Counted from the first letter of the stretch, positions 1 to 6,978 are shown. The stretch: 10,913 nt of DNA from Psychrobacter sp. (GCA_029264635.1 JARIAA010000194.1:1-10913), one strand, 5' to 3'. Made by a program: numbers and translations. Notes: a model not told the origin generated them from the sequence alone.

Positions 1-212
1 TTATGAGTACGGATTTCGTACTGATCACGCGCGTCTTTGTTGACGTGTGGTGAGGTTAAAACGTCGAAGCGCTCAATGCGAGTCGGCAACGGTACAGGAC
101 CACAAACTTGCGCACCAGTGCGCTTTGCAGTATCGACAATCTCTTGCGCAGATTGATCAATCAGACGATGATCAAAAGACTTAAGACGGATACGGATTCT
201 CTGGTTAGCCAT
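1..212 (-). CDS. rpsJ: 30S ribosomal protein S10, 5' part (runs off the left edge)
   Basis: The reverse strand translates from the ATG at 212-210 as MANQRIRIRLKSFDHRLIDQ and continues in frame for 70 codons to the window edge. The start, the internal VCGPVPLPTRIERFDVLTSP stretch and the following HVNKDARDQYEIRTH are hallmark S10 sequence. S10 is a small-subunit protein of the 30S head and, as NusE, a partner in transcription antitermination. About 70 of the family's usual ~103 residues are present, so the C-terminus is missing only because the window ends. A good Shine-Dalgarno (TTAGGAGC, with AGGAG about 9 bases before the ATG) supports the start. The gene has its own promoter and a long leader, fitting the first gene of the S10 ribosomal operon; the rest of that operon would lie to the left. 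Confidence 0.97.
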   Translation of the reverse strand, partial: MANQRIRIRLKSFDHRLIDQSAQEIVDTAKRTGAQVCGPVPLPTRIERFDVLTSPHVNKDARDQYEIRTH

Positions 213-490
213 GCCAGCAAGCTCCTAATATGTGCTTTTGTCATTCTTGCTTTGCAAGGATATGAGCAAAAGCCGTTTGGTTAAATATTCACTTTAAGCG
301 GACTTCTGTTCTTAACCAGAATGAGTTCTTTATTGGAACTTATAGCGTACTAAAAGCAAAATAGTTTAAAGCCCCGCCGACCCTTCCATTATAGGATGTC
401 AGCAAAGGCATAATGAAATAGTGCTAGAAACGATGCTCTAGCTGTCATAGCGCCCGCTTTTTTGATGGGCGGCGCATATATAATTCAGTG
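213..490 (-). promoter_or_regulatory. Long structured 5' leader of rpsJ / S10 operon
   Basis: From the start site inferred from the promoter at 497-524 (about position 490), the transcript runs some 278 bases before rpsJ with no plausible gene. Small stem-loops can be seen: a GC-rich one with a long A-rich loop (450-475, seven pairs with one bulge), GCTAGA/TCTAGC (423-428 with 437-442), AGTTC/GAACT (324-328 with 336-340) and TTCTG/CAGAA (304-308 with 317-321). In Escherichia coli the S10 leader is the target of autogenous control by ribosomal protein L4. I infer a similar role here from position and length only. I could not match individual hairpins to the known L4-binding structure. Confidence 0.5.
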
Positions 491-496
491 GGGTAT

Positions 497-524
497 ATTA
501 TACAGAGTATTTATCTGATTGCAA
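497..524 (-). promoter_or_regulatory. Sigma-70 promoter of rpsJ / S10 operon
   Basis: On the minus strand there is TTGCAA (524-519), a 16-base spacer and a perfect TATAAT (502-497). This is the best promoter-like match on the left side, and it points at rpsJ. The predicted start is near 490. The tRNA-Pro promoter at 10658-10685 has the same TTGCAA box and the same 16-base spacing. Confidence 0.75.
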
Positions 525-720
525 GGGCGATATCTCAAACTATTGCCAATAGCTTTAACTTAACTCATAGATATCTTTTAGAGGTAACTTTGCACTCTAT
601 GCTTTGCCTATTTATAAAAATTAAAAGCTTTATTCATTAAAAACTTTAATTAAAAGCTCTATCAAAAAATTATAAGACTTGTTCCTTCGATAGGTATTCT
701 GTGACCACATTTGTCATGTT
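525..720. other. AT-rich spacer between the rng 3' end and the rpsJ promoter
   Basis: No gene is visible in these 196 bases. The DNA is rich in A and T runs. The 11-mer AATTAAAAGCT occurs twice (starting near 619 and 648), which looks like low-complexity repetition. I see no GC-rich stem followed by a T run, so rng has no clear intrinsic terminator here; read-through into the S10 operon or Rho-dependent termination is possible. Confidence 0.4.
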
Positions 721-2316
721 TTAATCTAATACAATATCATATTGCTCTTGGGTATAGAGATTTTCTACCTCGAAAGTAATGACGCGGCCCAGTAAATACT
801 CAAGATCTGCAACGGTATCTGCCTCTGAGGTTAATAACAAATCTATAACCGCAGCATGAGCCACGACTGTAAACTTCTTTGGTGAGTTATAAGTACGGGC
901 GCAGCGCATCATCTCACGAAATATCTCAAAACAAACGGTTTCAGCCGTTTTGACGAAGCCGCGGCCCTGACACGTTGAGCACGGTTCGCATAGCTGCTGT
1001 CCAAGCGACTCACGTGTGCGTTTCCGCGTCATCTCAACCAAGCCAAGCTCACTGACTTGAGTAATATTAGTTTTGGCATAATCTTGAGTCAGCTGCTCTT
1101 GCAGGCTTGTTAAGACATCATCTTTGTGTTCTTGCTCCAGCATGTCGATGAAATCTAGTATGATAATGCCGCCCAGATTGCGTAGACGTAGTTGCCGTGC
1201 GATAGCATGAGTCGCTTCTAAATTGGTTTTATATACTGTATCTTCTAAGGATCTACCACCAACAAACGAGCCGGTATTGACATCAATAGTAGTCATGGCT
1301 TCGGTTTGATCGATAATCAGATAGCCACCAGACTTAAGATCTACTCGTCGTTTAAGGGCATCACGTAAATCATCCTCAACTCGGTGCACATCAAACAAAG
1401 ACTGCTCGGCGGTATAATGGACGATACGATCATAAATAAAGGGCACAAACTCTTTAGCAAAGCGCCGCACTTGGTCGTATACTTTTTCATTATCGACAAT
1501 GACTTTTTCAGTATTAGCATGTACTAAGTCGCGTATGGAGCGTACTGGTAGCGACAACTCTTGGTAAATGAGCTCGGAGCTTTGATGATGGTTCATCTCT
1601 TGGCGACGGGCGCAGATGGTGCGCCACAATTGCAGCAAATAGTAAATATCTTCTTCAAGTTTCTCGACTGGTACACGTTCAGCCGCCGTACGCGCAATCA
1701 GCCCACCTTGTAGGTTTACCGTTTGCATAAGACTGGTCAGCTCAGTTTTTAGGCGCGTACGCTCCTCCTCGCCATCAATACGCTGAGAGATGCCAACATG
1801 ATCGCTTGAGGGTAGATACACAAGATAACGCGACGGCAACGAGATGTTTGTAGTAAGGCGCGCGCCCTTGCTGCCTAATTGGTCTTTGGTCACTTGTACC
1901 AAGATGCGCTGGCTCTCATGCAAGCGGTGCTGGATAAGGGTTTTATTAATAGTAGGGATAATATCTGTTGTTTGGGCGCTCACAACGGGTGGCGTCATTG
2001 CCAAGCTATCGGGAGGCGTTACTACCGTATCTGTAGAAGTCAATACATCAGCAGTAGACTGGCTTTTATTCTTTGGGCTAGGTCTTGGTTCGCGCTGCAT
2101 ATCATTGACATGCAAAAAAGCCGTTCGTGATTGACCGATATCGACGAAGGCAGCTTGCATGCCCGGTAATACGCGAACCACCGTTCCCAGATAAATATTG
2201 CCTACTAACCCAAGCTTATGATGACGCTCTATATAAATCTCACCGAGCACGCCATTATCCAAGACGGCCACACGGCACTCCATTGGACTAACATTGATCA
2301 GCAGCTCTTCAGACAT
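721..2316 (-). CDS. rng: Ribonuclease G (RNase E/G family endoribonuclease)
   Basis: This is an RNase E/G family endonuclease that cuts single-stranded AU-rich RNA; in E. coli it matures the 5' end of 16S rRNA and degrades some mRNAs. The N-terminus (MSEELLINVSPMECRVAVLD) and GNIYLGTVVRVLPGMQAAFVDIG at about 39-61 open the S1 RNA-binding domain. Metal-ligand aspartates are visible at D345 (TIDVNTG) and D388 (ILDFIDM), followed by the zinc-link CSTC (C446, C449) and QGRG. The C-terminus resembles RNase G and lacks the long degradosome scaffold of RNase E. At 531 residues it is longer than the 489 of E. coli RNase G. The extra length is mainly a Thr/Pro/Ser-rich loop at about 76-125 inside the S1 domain. 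Only a weak purine-rich site (AAGAGAA) precedes the ATG. It follows maf, as in the conserved mre-maf-rng cluster. Confidence 0.96.
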   Translation of the reverse strand: MSEELLINVSPMECRVAVLDNGVLGEIYIERHHKLGLVGNIYLGTVVRVLPGMQAAFVDIGQSRTAFLHVNDMQREPRPSPKNKSQSTADVLTSTDTVVTPPDSLAMTPPVVSAQTTDIIPTINKTLIQHRLHESQRILVQVTKDQLGSKGARLTTNISLPSRYLVYLPSSDHVGISQRIDGEEERTRLKTELTSLMQTVNLQGGLIARTAAERVPVEKLEEDIYYLLQLWRTICARRQEMNHHQSSELIYQELSLPVRSIRDLVHANTEKVIVDNEKVYDQVRRFAKEFVPFIYDRIVHYTAEQSLFDVHRVEDDLRDALKRRVDLKSGGYLIIDQTEAMTTIDVNTGSFVGGRSLEDTVYKTNLEATHAIARQLRLRNLGGIIILDFIDMLEQEHKDDVLTSLQEQLTQDYAKTNITQVSELGLVEMTRKRTRESLGQQLCEPCSTCQGRGFVKTAETVCFEIFREMMRCARTYNSPKKFTVVAHAAVIDLLLTSEADTVADLEYLLGRVITFEVENLYTQEQYDIVLD

Positions 2317-2355
2317 AGTGTTTTCTCTTCTTACTCATAGTTCTTATTAGTAGCA

Positions 2356-2386
2356 AATCACTTGTTGATAAATAATCGCTTGTTGA
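2356..2386. repeat. Two tandem 13-base direct repeats upstream of rng
   Basis: The plus strand carries AATCACTTGTTGA (2356-2368) and AATCGCTTGTTGA (2374-2386), identical except for one base and offset by 18 bases. They lie 40-70 bases before the rng start codon, in the 170-base maf-rng spacer. They could be a regulator half-site pair or a chance duplication in AT-rich DNA. I found no convincing -35/-10 pair next to them. Confidence 0.35.
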
Positions 2387-2486
2387 ATTCACAGTCTAAC
2401 AAAGGTTTTACTACCCTGCTCACTATCCTACCATGTTATTATGTGACTAACCATTTTTCCACTTATCTTATTAATAATATTTGATC

Positions 2487-3179
2487 TTACATTTTACTAA
2501 TTTTAGGGTCGCCCATTGCTTCATTGAGTAAAGCAACCGTTTGAGCTAATGGTAATCCTACTACATTTGTATAACTGCCATGAATGCACGTCACACAAGC
2601 AGCCGCTAATCCTTGAATAGCATAACCACCTGCTTTATCGGCAGGTTCACCGCTATCCCAATAATCACACATCATCGCTTGCGTCAAAGCAATAAAAGTC
2701 ACATCAGTTTGCTCAATTATTTGTCGTTGCCATATAGCGTGAAAGAACCGCCCTTCTTTTATTGGCGTCTCAACTGACTTTGCTGCTAACGGCTCATCGC
2801 TGAATGAGACTACCGTTGCCTGTACTGCCGTCCATACTTGATGAGTGTTATCGGACATCTGCTGCCACATGCTATAAGCGTGTGCACGGTTTTTTGGCTT
2901 AACCAACACCGTTTTACCATTTGCTAATACCCCGATGGTATCAGCTGTTAGCATGATAAAAGGGGTAGATAACTTAGATTGCTTGGATTTATAGTCTGCG
3001 TTTAACTGTGTGATAACTGCCTTAGCTTTATTAGCAATCATACGCTGGACATAGGCTTTTGGAGGCTCATCAGCAAGAGGTGTCTCGTCAATATCAACGC
3101 TCATGACGCTAAAATTAATCTGCGCGCTATCTAGTAACTCACGTCGGCGCGGCGAGCCAGAAGCCAATAGAATGTCCAT
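2487..3179 (-). CDS. maf: Maf-like nucleoside triphosphate pyrophosphatase (dTTP/UTP type, YhdE-like)
   Basis: Maf proteins hydrolyse nucleoside triphosphates, including modified ones, to monophosphate and pyrophosphate; the YhdE branch prefers dTTP and UTP. The substrate loop ASGSPRRREL is at 6-15, the TADT motif with the probable catalytic aspartate D80 at 78-81, the conserved Lys-Pro at 94-95, the signature GEPADKAGGYAIQG at 177-190 and NVVGLPL at 205-211. Gln189 in the IQG motif fits the dTTP/UTP group rather than the YceF (m7GTP) group. At 230 residues it is longer than the usual ~190-200, with extra polar sequence around 60-72 and 125-145. A GAGAG site sits just before the ATG. Its place between mreD and rng matches the conserved cluster. 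The family was first linked to septum inhibition, so a cell-division link is possible, but the enzyme activity is the safer call. Confidence 0.93.
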   Translation of the reverse strand: MDILLASGSPRRRELLDSAQINFSVMSVDIDETPLADEPPKAYVQRMIANKAKAVITQLNADYKSKQSKLSTPFIMLTADTIGVLANGKTVLVKPKNRAHAYSMWQQMSDNTHQVWTAVQATVVSFSDEPLAAKSVETPIKEGRFFHAIWQRQIIEQTDVTFIALTQAMMCDYWDSGEPADKAGGYAIQGLAAACVTCIHGSYTNVVGLPLAQTVALLNEAMGDPKISKM

Positions 3180-3352
3180 TGCTACTCTCTTATTGTGAAG
3201 TATGTAGAATTTGAAATGGCGAGCATAGTAGGCTCATCTGAAAACGAATACAGTGCGACTATGATGGATTACTCGTCGCTTTTGTGATAGCAACAAGGAA
3301 AATTTACACCAGCCACATGTATCTATGAACGTATCAATTTTATTTCAAACTC

Positions 3353-3381
3353 ACTATAGCGCGGTTTAATCTGCGCGTAAA
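3353..3381 (-). promoter_or_regulatory. Possible promoter for maf(-rng)
   Basis: The mreD-maf spacer (3180-3450, 271 bases) contains no gene. On the minus strand TTTACG (3381-3376) and TATAGT (3358-3353) are separated by 17 bases, giving 4/6 and 5/6 matches to the sigma-70 consensus. The unusually wide gap after the tightly packed mreC-mreD pair makes a separate promoter for maf and rng reasonable. No intrinsic terminator after mreD is obvious, so read-through may also occur. Confidence 0.35.
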
Positions 3382-3450
3382 TCTAATAACCATTTTGATG
3401 AAAAACCTAACCGTCAGCTTGATTGCGCTTGCTATAAAGAGGCACGAACT

Positions 3451-3936
3451 TTAGCGTGCAAATCCGCGTAGCACCAATAATATGAGTGGCCAACTAATGA
3501 TACTCATCAACAAAGATAAGCCAGATTGCGCCACAAATAAGCTTTGATTGATTAACTGTAGCATCCATAAGCTGAGCTGGAAAACGATTAGCCCTATGCT
3601 GGCTAAAAACCAGGCATTAAGTGTAGTAAGATGTTTAATTTGAATACTGCAGATTCTAAGCGCCAATACCATCGCTACAGCGGCGAAGGCTTGCTGTCCT
3701 AGATGAGTATCCATAAGTAAGTCAGCGGCAATACCAACCATAAATGCCGTAAAAAGGCCAACATAACGCGGTTGAAACAGCAACCAGAATACAAGTACCA
3801 TAATCATAAACATGGGACGTAAGGTTGCCATAGTCGGACTTAATGGGTAAACATTGGGCGATGAGGCAACCACAAGGCTTAATACAATTGCAATCAATAT
3901 TTTGCTGGGTGGATGCTCAGAGTTTAAAAGCGCCAT
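3451..3936 (-). CDS. mreD: Rod shape-determining membrane protein MreD
   Basis: MreD is a small inner-membrane protein of the elongasome, working with MreB, MreC, RodA and PBP2 in lateral wall synthesis. The 161-residue product is almost entirely hydrophobic, with about six membrane segments (roughly 12-27, 38-54, 58-76, 82-97, 107-129 and 138-157). The family-typical glycine/aspartate stretch GIAADLLMDTHLG lies at 68-80, and a Trp-Pro in the last segment matches other MreD proteins. Length is normal for the family. The ATG begins 18 bases after the mreC stop, with AAGG about a dozen bases upstream, which indicates co-transcription with mreC and close coupling of expression. Confidence 0.93.
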   Translation of the reverse strand: MALLNSEHPPSKILIAIVLSLVVASSPNVYPLSPTMATLRPMFMIMVLVFWLLFQPRYVGLFTAFMVGIAADLLMDTHLGQQAFAAVAMVLALRICSIQIKHLTTLNAWFLASIGLIVFQLSLWMLQLINQSLFVAQSGLSLLMSIISWPLILLVLRGFAR

Positions 3937-3954
3937 GAAAGCTTGCCTTAACGA

Positions 3955-4824
3955 TTATTTAGCGATTGGCAATATTGGTGATTCAGCCTCAGTAGGTATT
4001 ATCTTATCCTGCAAAATTAACACGTAAGCATTATCAACAAAATTGGCAGCGGGCGACACATCAATACTTCTAAAATTGTCTGCCTGAGTATCTTTAATAC
4101 GAGTAATACGCCCTACTCGGTAGCCTGCTGGAATACGACCGCCCAGACCTGAAGATACCAGCTCATCGCCAATACGGACATCTGAGGTTTTAAAGACATA
4201 ATTTAGACGAAGTGAGGTGGGAATACCTGCTCCTGTGACAATAGCACGTTGGCCTGTACGTTTAATGGTCACTGCAACCGACTGCTGCTCATCGGTAATC
4301 AATAGCAGGCGACTGGTATTGGGATAGACATTGATAATTTGTCCCAAAACACCGTTTTCATCAATGACTGTCTGCCCGACTTGAACGCCATCGCCCGCGC
4401 CTTTATTAAGTACGACGATTTGCTTGAGTAAATTGGTATCGGTACCGATAACTTGTGCCAGATTCAAATCAAATAGGTCAGGCTTGGTAGTCGACAAGAT
4501 ACCTTGCAAGCGAGCGTTTTGTGCCAAGATATAATCTTGTTGTTGTAGCTTCGCTTGCGCATGGAGTAATTGCGACTTTAATTGGACATTTTCGCGGCGC
4601 AGCGCCTCTTTTGATTGCACGCTACCACTGATCCAATGCTCAGCATAACTTGGCAATAAAGAAAACTCATAGATAGGCTGCATGGCGACATGACTGATAT
4701 TGCGTACAGGTTTGAACCATTCTGGATTTTTGCTATCGAACCACATGAGCACTAGCGCCACTATGAGTACCATAGCAGTTCTACGCAGAGCGAGTGGTTG
4801 ACGGGCAAAAATACTTGGCATCAT
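3955..4824 (-). CDS. mreC: Rod shape-determining protein MreC
   Basis: MreC is a bitopic membrane protein that joins cytoplasmic MreB to the periplasmic wall-synthesis enzymes. Counting from the ATG at 4824, one membrane helix lies at about 16-30. A coiled coil follows at about 70-110 (ENVQLKSQLLHAQAKLQQQD), then the beta-rich MreC core at about 118-270 with NKGAGDGVQVGQTV and SSGLGGRIPAGYRVG, both family-typical. The frame is open to another ATG at 4875, which would add 17 residues. I prefer 4824 (or 4821, as two ATGs are adjacent) because MPSIFARQPLALRR then aligns with the usual MreC start before the helix. No start has a good Shine-Dalgarno, so the N-terminus is uncertain. It lies 140 bases after mreB and 18 bases before mreD. 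Confidence 0.92.
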   Translation of the reverse strand: MMPSIFARQPLALRRTAMVLIVALVLMWFDSKNPEWFKPVRNISHVAMQPIYEFSLLPSYAEHWISGSVQSKEALRRENVQLKSQLLHAQAKLQQQDYILAQNARLQGILSTTKPDLFDLNLAQVIGTDTNLLKQIVVLNKGAGDGVQVGQTVIDENGVLGQIINVYPNTSRLLLITDEQQSVAVTIKRTGQRAIVTGAGIPTSLRLNYVFKTSDVRIGDELVSSGLGGRIPAGYRVGRITRIKDTQADNFRSIDVSPAANFVDNAYVLILQDKIIPTEAESPILPIAK

Positions 4825-4921
4825 AGGACATCTAATTTGATCGGTATCTAGCGTAAGTTTAACGCTATGAAACATCGGTGGTCATAGCATAGGCTGGTTA
4901 TTGATGCAGCTAATGCAACAA

Positions 4922-4941
4922 AGGCAGTCTATTGACCGCCT
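4922..4941 (-). other. Stem-loop between mreB and mreC
   Basis: In the 140-base mreB-mreC spacer, AGGCGGTC and GACTGCCT pair in the mreB transcript: eight pairs including one G-U, around an AATA loop. Only TTTG follows, so it is a weak intrinsic terminator at best. Placed after the first gene of the operon, it could act as a partial terminator or an RNA-processing/stability element that keeps MreB more abundant than MreC and MreD. That role is inferred. Confidence 0.5.
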
Positions 4942-5015
4942 CTATTTACATGCGCGCTTACGTTCAGTTTTTATTATCTACAAAATATTAAGAAAGGCTT
5001 TACACTAACAAAAGC

Positions 5016-6044
5016 TTATACAAAAATCATGTTCAAGCTTTTATTATTGATAAAGTCAAGTGCGATACCACCGCCGCGACTGACACAGGTCAATGGGTCT
5101 TCGGCGACTGTAACTGGCAGACCCGTCTCTTTTGAGATAAGTTTATCCAAATCGCGTAATAATGCCCCGCCGCCCGTCAAAACAATACCGCGTTCTGCAA
5201 TGTCTGATGACAGCTCAGGTGGGGTTTGCTCTAGCGCCGCTTTTACTGCACTGACGATACCACTTAAGGGATCACTTAGTGCCTTTTGAATTTCTTCTGA
5301 ATTGACAATGAACGTCTTAGGCACGCCTTCTGCCATGCTGCGACCGCGAACCTCCACTTCCAATTGGCTGTCCTCATTAAGTGCTGAGCCGACTTCTTGC
5401 TTAATACGCTCAGCGGTCGTCTCCCCAATCACGCAGCCATGAGTACGGCGTACATGGGTGATAATGGCATCATCAAACATATCGCCACCGATACGAATCG
5501 ACTCGGCATAGACACAGCCTGACAGCGCAATAACAGCAATCTCCGTGGTACCGCCACCGATATCGACGACCATTGAGCCACTCGCTTCATGAACTGGCAT
5601 ACCTGCCCCAATAGCGGCTGCCATTGGTTCTTCTAATAACAAGACCTTGTTAGCGCCTGCTGATGATACCGCTTCGCGAATGGCTTTTCGCTCAACTAAA
5701 GTTGACTTACAAGGCACACAAACCACCACATTAGGCTGCGCCATAAAACGTTTGGCTTTTACCTTTGTAATAAAGTGTTTTAGCATCTTTTGCGTCACTT
5801 CAAAATCGGCGATCACACCATCTTTTAATGGTCGAATAGCGGTAATGTTGGCAGGGGTTCGACCTAGCATTTGCTTGGCATCAATACCAACGGCAGCGAC
5901 AGTAGGGTTTTGAGTGCGATTACTACGCAAAGCGACCACAGTCGGCTCATCGAGCACCACCCCTTTATTAGGAATAAAGATGAGGGTGTTCGCAGTACCA
6001 AGGTCAATTGCGATATTATTTGATAAAAATCCAAACGGGTTCAT
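5016..6044 (-). CDS. mreB: Actin-like rod shape-determining protein MreB
   Basis: MreB polymerises with ATP into antiparallel double filaments on the inner membrane and guides lateral peptidoglycan synthesis. The N-terminal MNPFGFLSNN is the expected membrane-binding type of start. The actin-fold motifs are in order: phosphate-1 IDLGTANT at 13-20, the catalytic-glutamate region LLLEEPMAAAIGAG at 135-148, phosphate-2 VDIGGGTTEIAV at 160-171, and the adenosine motif IVLTGGGALL at 287-296. The 342 residues compare with 347 in E. coli. The start is fixed by homology; the ribosome site is weak (CTGGA about 10 bases upstream). It is the first gene of the mre cluster and diverges from gatC. Confidence 0.98.
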   Translation of the reverse strand: MNPFGFLSNNIAIDLGTANTLIFIPNKGVVLDEPTVVALRSNRTQNPTVAAVGIDAKQMLGRTPANITAIRPLKDGVIADFEVTQKMLKHFITKVKAKRFMAQPNVVVCVPCKSTLVERKAIREAVSSAGANKVLLLEEPMAAAIGAGMPVHEASGSMVVDIGGGTTEIAVIALSGCVYAESIRIGGDMFDDAIITHVRRTHGCVIGETTAERIKQEVGSALNEDSQLEVEVRGRSMAEGVPKTFIVNSEEIQKALSDPLSGIVSAVKAALEQTPPELSSDIAERGIVLTGGGALLRDLDKLISKETGLPVTVAEDPLTCVSRGGGIALDFINNKSLNMIFV

Positions 6045-6190
6045 TAATATATCCAGCGGCTTATCAGTGAGGCAAATGAGATGAATGAGACGATGATCGT
6101 CAGTATTGAGTAGATTGTAGTCAGGTACTCACATTAGCAAAAGCTTATGTATGCGACAAGTCGAATCTGAGCGATAATGACTAAAAACCA

Positions 6191-6218
6191 AAATCGGACT
6201 AAATTATACCGATTTAGT
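6191..6218 (-). promoter_or_regulatory. mreB promoter -10 box inside nested inverted repeats
   Basis: On the minus strand a perfect TATAAT (6208-6203) lies about 160 bases before the mreB start; its -35 region is poor (TGTTTT, 16 bases upstream). Two inverted repeats enclose it: AAATCGG/CCGATTT (6191-6197 with 6209-6215) and ACTAAAT/ATTTAGT (6198-6204 with 6212-6218), both perfect seven-base arms. They overlap, so only one can pair at a time. A repressor or activator site over the -10 box is a fair inference, particularly given the weak -35. No regulator can be named. Confidence 0.5.
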
Positions 6219-6407
6219 TTGAAAAAAACATCGTTATTTACTATCCAATGCAAGTATTATTTTGTTAAACAATAAAATCTATAATTATAGCTAAATGAAC
6301 TATAGACTCTTTAACTCAACTTTATAACGATAGATTACTTTTATAAAATATTTGTAAATAGCAGTCAGCGGATACTTTAACGTATTTAGCTGCCTAAATG
6401 TTAAGCA

Positions 6408-6566
6408 ATGGATAATATATCCAAAATTCTACTAGTATGTCTTTGGCTATTGACGTTTGGTAGTAATGTAGCATCGCGCTCTGTAAACTTAGAGCAGATG
6501 CTTTATAATAGATCGACGCTCTATAAAATACGATTCCAGTCGCAGCTGATTAATTACCTACTCTAA
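6408..6566 (+). CDS. Doubtful 52-codon ORF with signal-peptide-like start
   Basis: An open frame runs from ATG 6408 to TAA 6564-6566. Residues 1-20 read MDNISKILLVCLWLLTFGSN, then VAS: a lysine, a 12-residue hydrophobic core and a possible cleavage site around residues 21-24, which is how a secretion signal looks. The remaining ~28 residues are polar with several Arg and Gln and match nothing I recognise. Against it: no clear ribosome site precedes the ATG, it overlaps the likely gatC promoter and 5' leader, and a frame of this length is not rare by chance. It could be a small exported protein, a remnant, or noise. Confidence 0.2.
   Translation: MDNISKILLVCLWLLTFGSNVASRSVNLEQMLYNRSTLYKIRFQSQLINYLL
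6481..6509 (+). promoter_or_regulatory. Probable gatC promoter
   Basis: A perfect TATAAT lies at 6504-6509, 84 bases before the gatC start. At 17-base spacing the -35 is poor (CTGTAA, 6481-6486). A short inverted repeat GCTCT/AGAGC (6478-6482 with 6491-6495) covers the -35 region, and the related string CGCTCTATAAA recurs near 6518. This is the best plus-strand candidate in the 549-base mreB-gatC spacer; apart from the mreB promoter and the doubtful small ORF, the rest is AT-rich with no other feature I can support. Confidence 0.4.
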
Positions 6567-6593
6567 CAAAAACTATCCTTAACTGGAGACATT

Positions 6594-6908
6594 ATGTCAC
6601 AACAATCCTCAACGTCTGACAGCAACGTGAGCCGTGAAGAAATCCTAGAAGTTGCCAATCTTGCACGCTTAGGTATTGATGAAGATACCGCTAGTAGCTA
6701 TGCCGACGATATTAGTAAGGTGTTAAAACTGATGCAAACACTTGGCAATGTAGACACCACCGATATCAAACCCTTATCAAACATTCATGAGGTTTGCCAA
6801 GATTTGCGTGCAGACGTGGCTAAGCACGACATCAACCGCGAGCGTAATCAATCCGTTGCTCCTGCTGTCGAAGCGGGTCTATATCTGGTCCCACAAGTCA
6901 TTGAATAA
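6594..6908 (+). CDS. gatC: Aspartyl/glutamyl-tRNA(Asn/Gln) amidotransferase subunit C
   Basis: GatC is the small subunit of GatCAB; it wraps around GatA and holds it against GatB. The product has 104 residues. A short Ser/Gln-rich N-terminal tail of about 12 residues precedes the family core, which starts at VSREEILEVANLARLGI. The second conserved part, DTTDIKPLSNIHE at about 54-66, and the final GLYLVPQVIE are typical. A strong Shine-Dalgarno (TGGAGA, with GGAG five bases before the ATG) fixes the start. It is the first gene of the gat cluster, 70 bases before gatA across a T-rich spacer with no structure I can see. Confidence 0.96.
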   Translation: MSQQSSTSDSNVSREEILEVANLARLGIDEDTASSYADDISKVLKLMQTLGNVDTTDIKPLSNIHEVCQDLRADVAKHDINRERNQSVAPAVEAGLYLVPQVIE

Positions 6909-6978
6909 TTTGTTTTATTTGTTTTTGTCCTTATTTTATCCCTTTTACTATTATTAGCACTTTGATGGACGACGTCTT

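Noticed and set aside
693..712. A TGTGACCACA palindrome just after rng, resembling a CRP half-site pair
   Set aside because: The spacing is wrong for a CRP site (TGTGA-N6-TCACA) and it lies in the rng 3' region with no promoter beside it.
1844..2134. Plus-strand ORFs of 96 and 83 residues opposite rng
   Set aside because: They lie entirely antisense to the conserved rng reading frame and resemble no known protein.
5029..5913. Plus-strand ORFs and one out-of-frame minus-strand ORF within mreB
   Set aside because: The mreB frame carries all actin-fold motifs across this stretch; the others are shadows of its codon bias.
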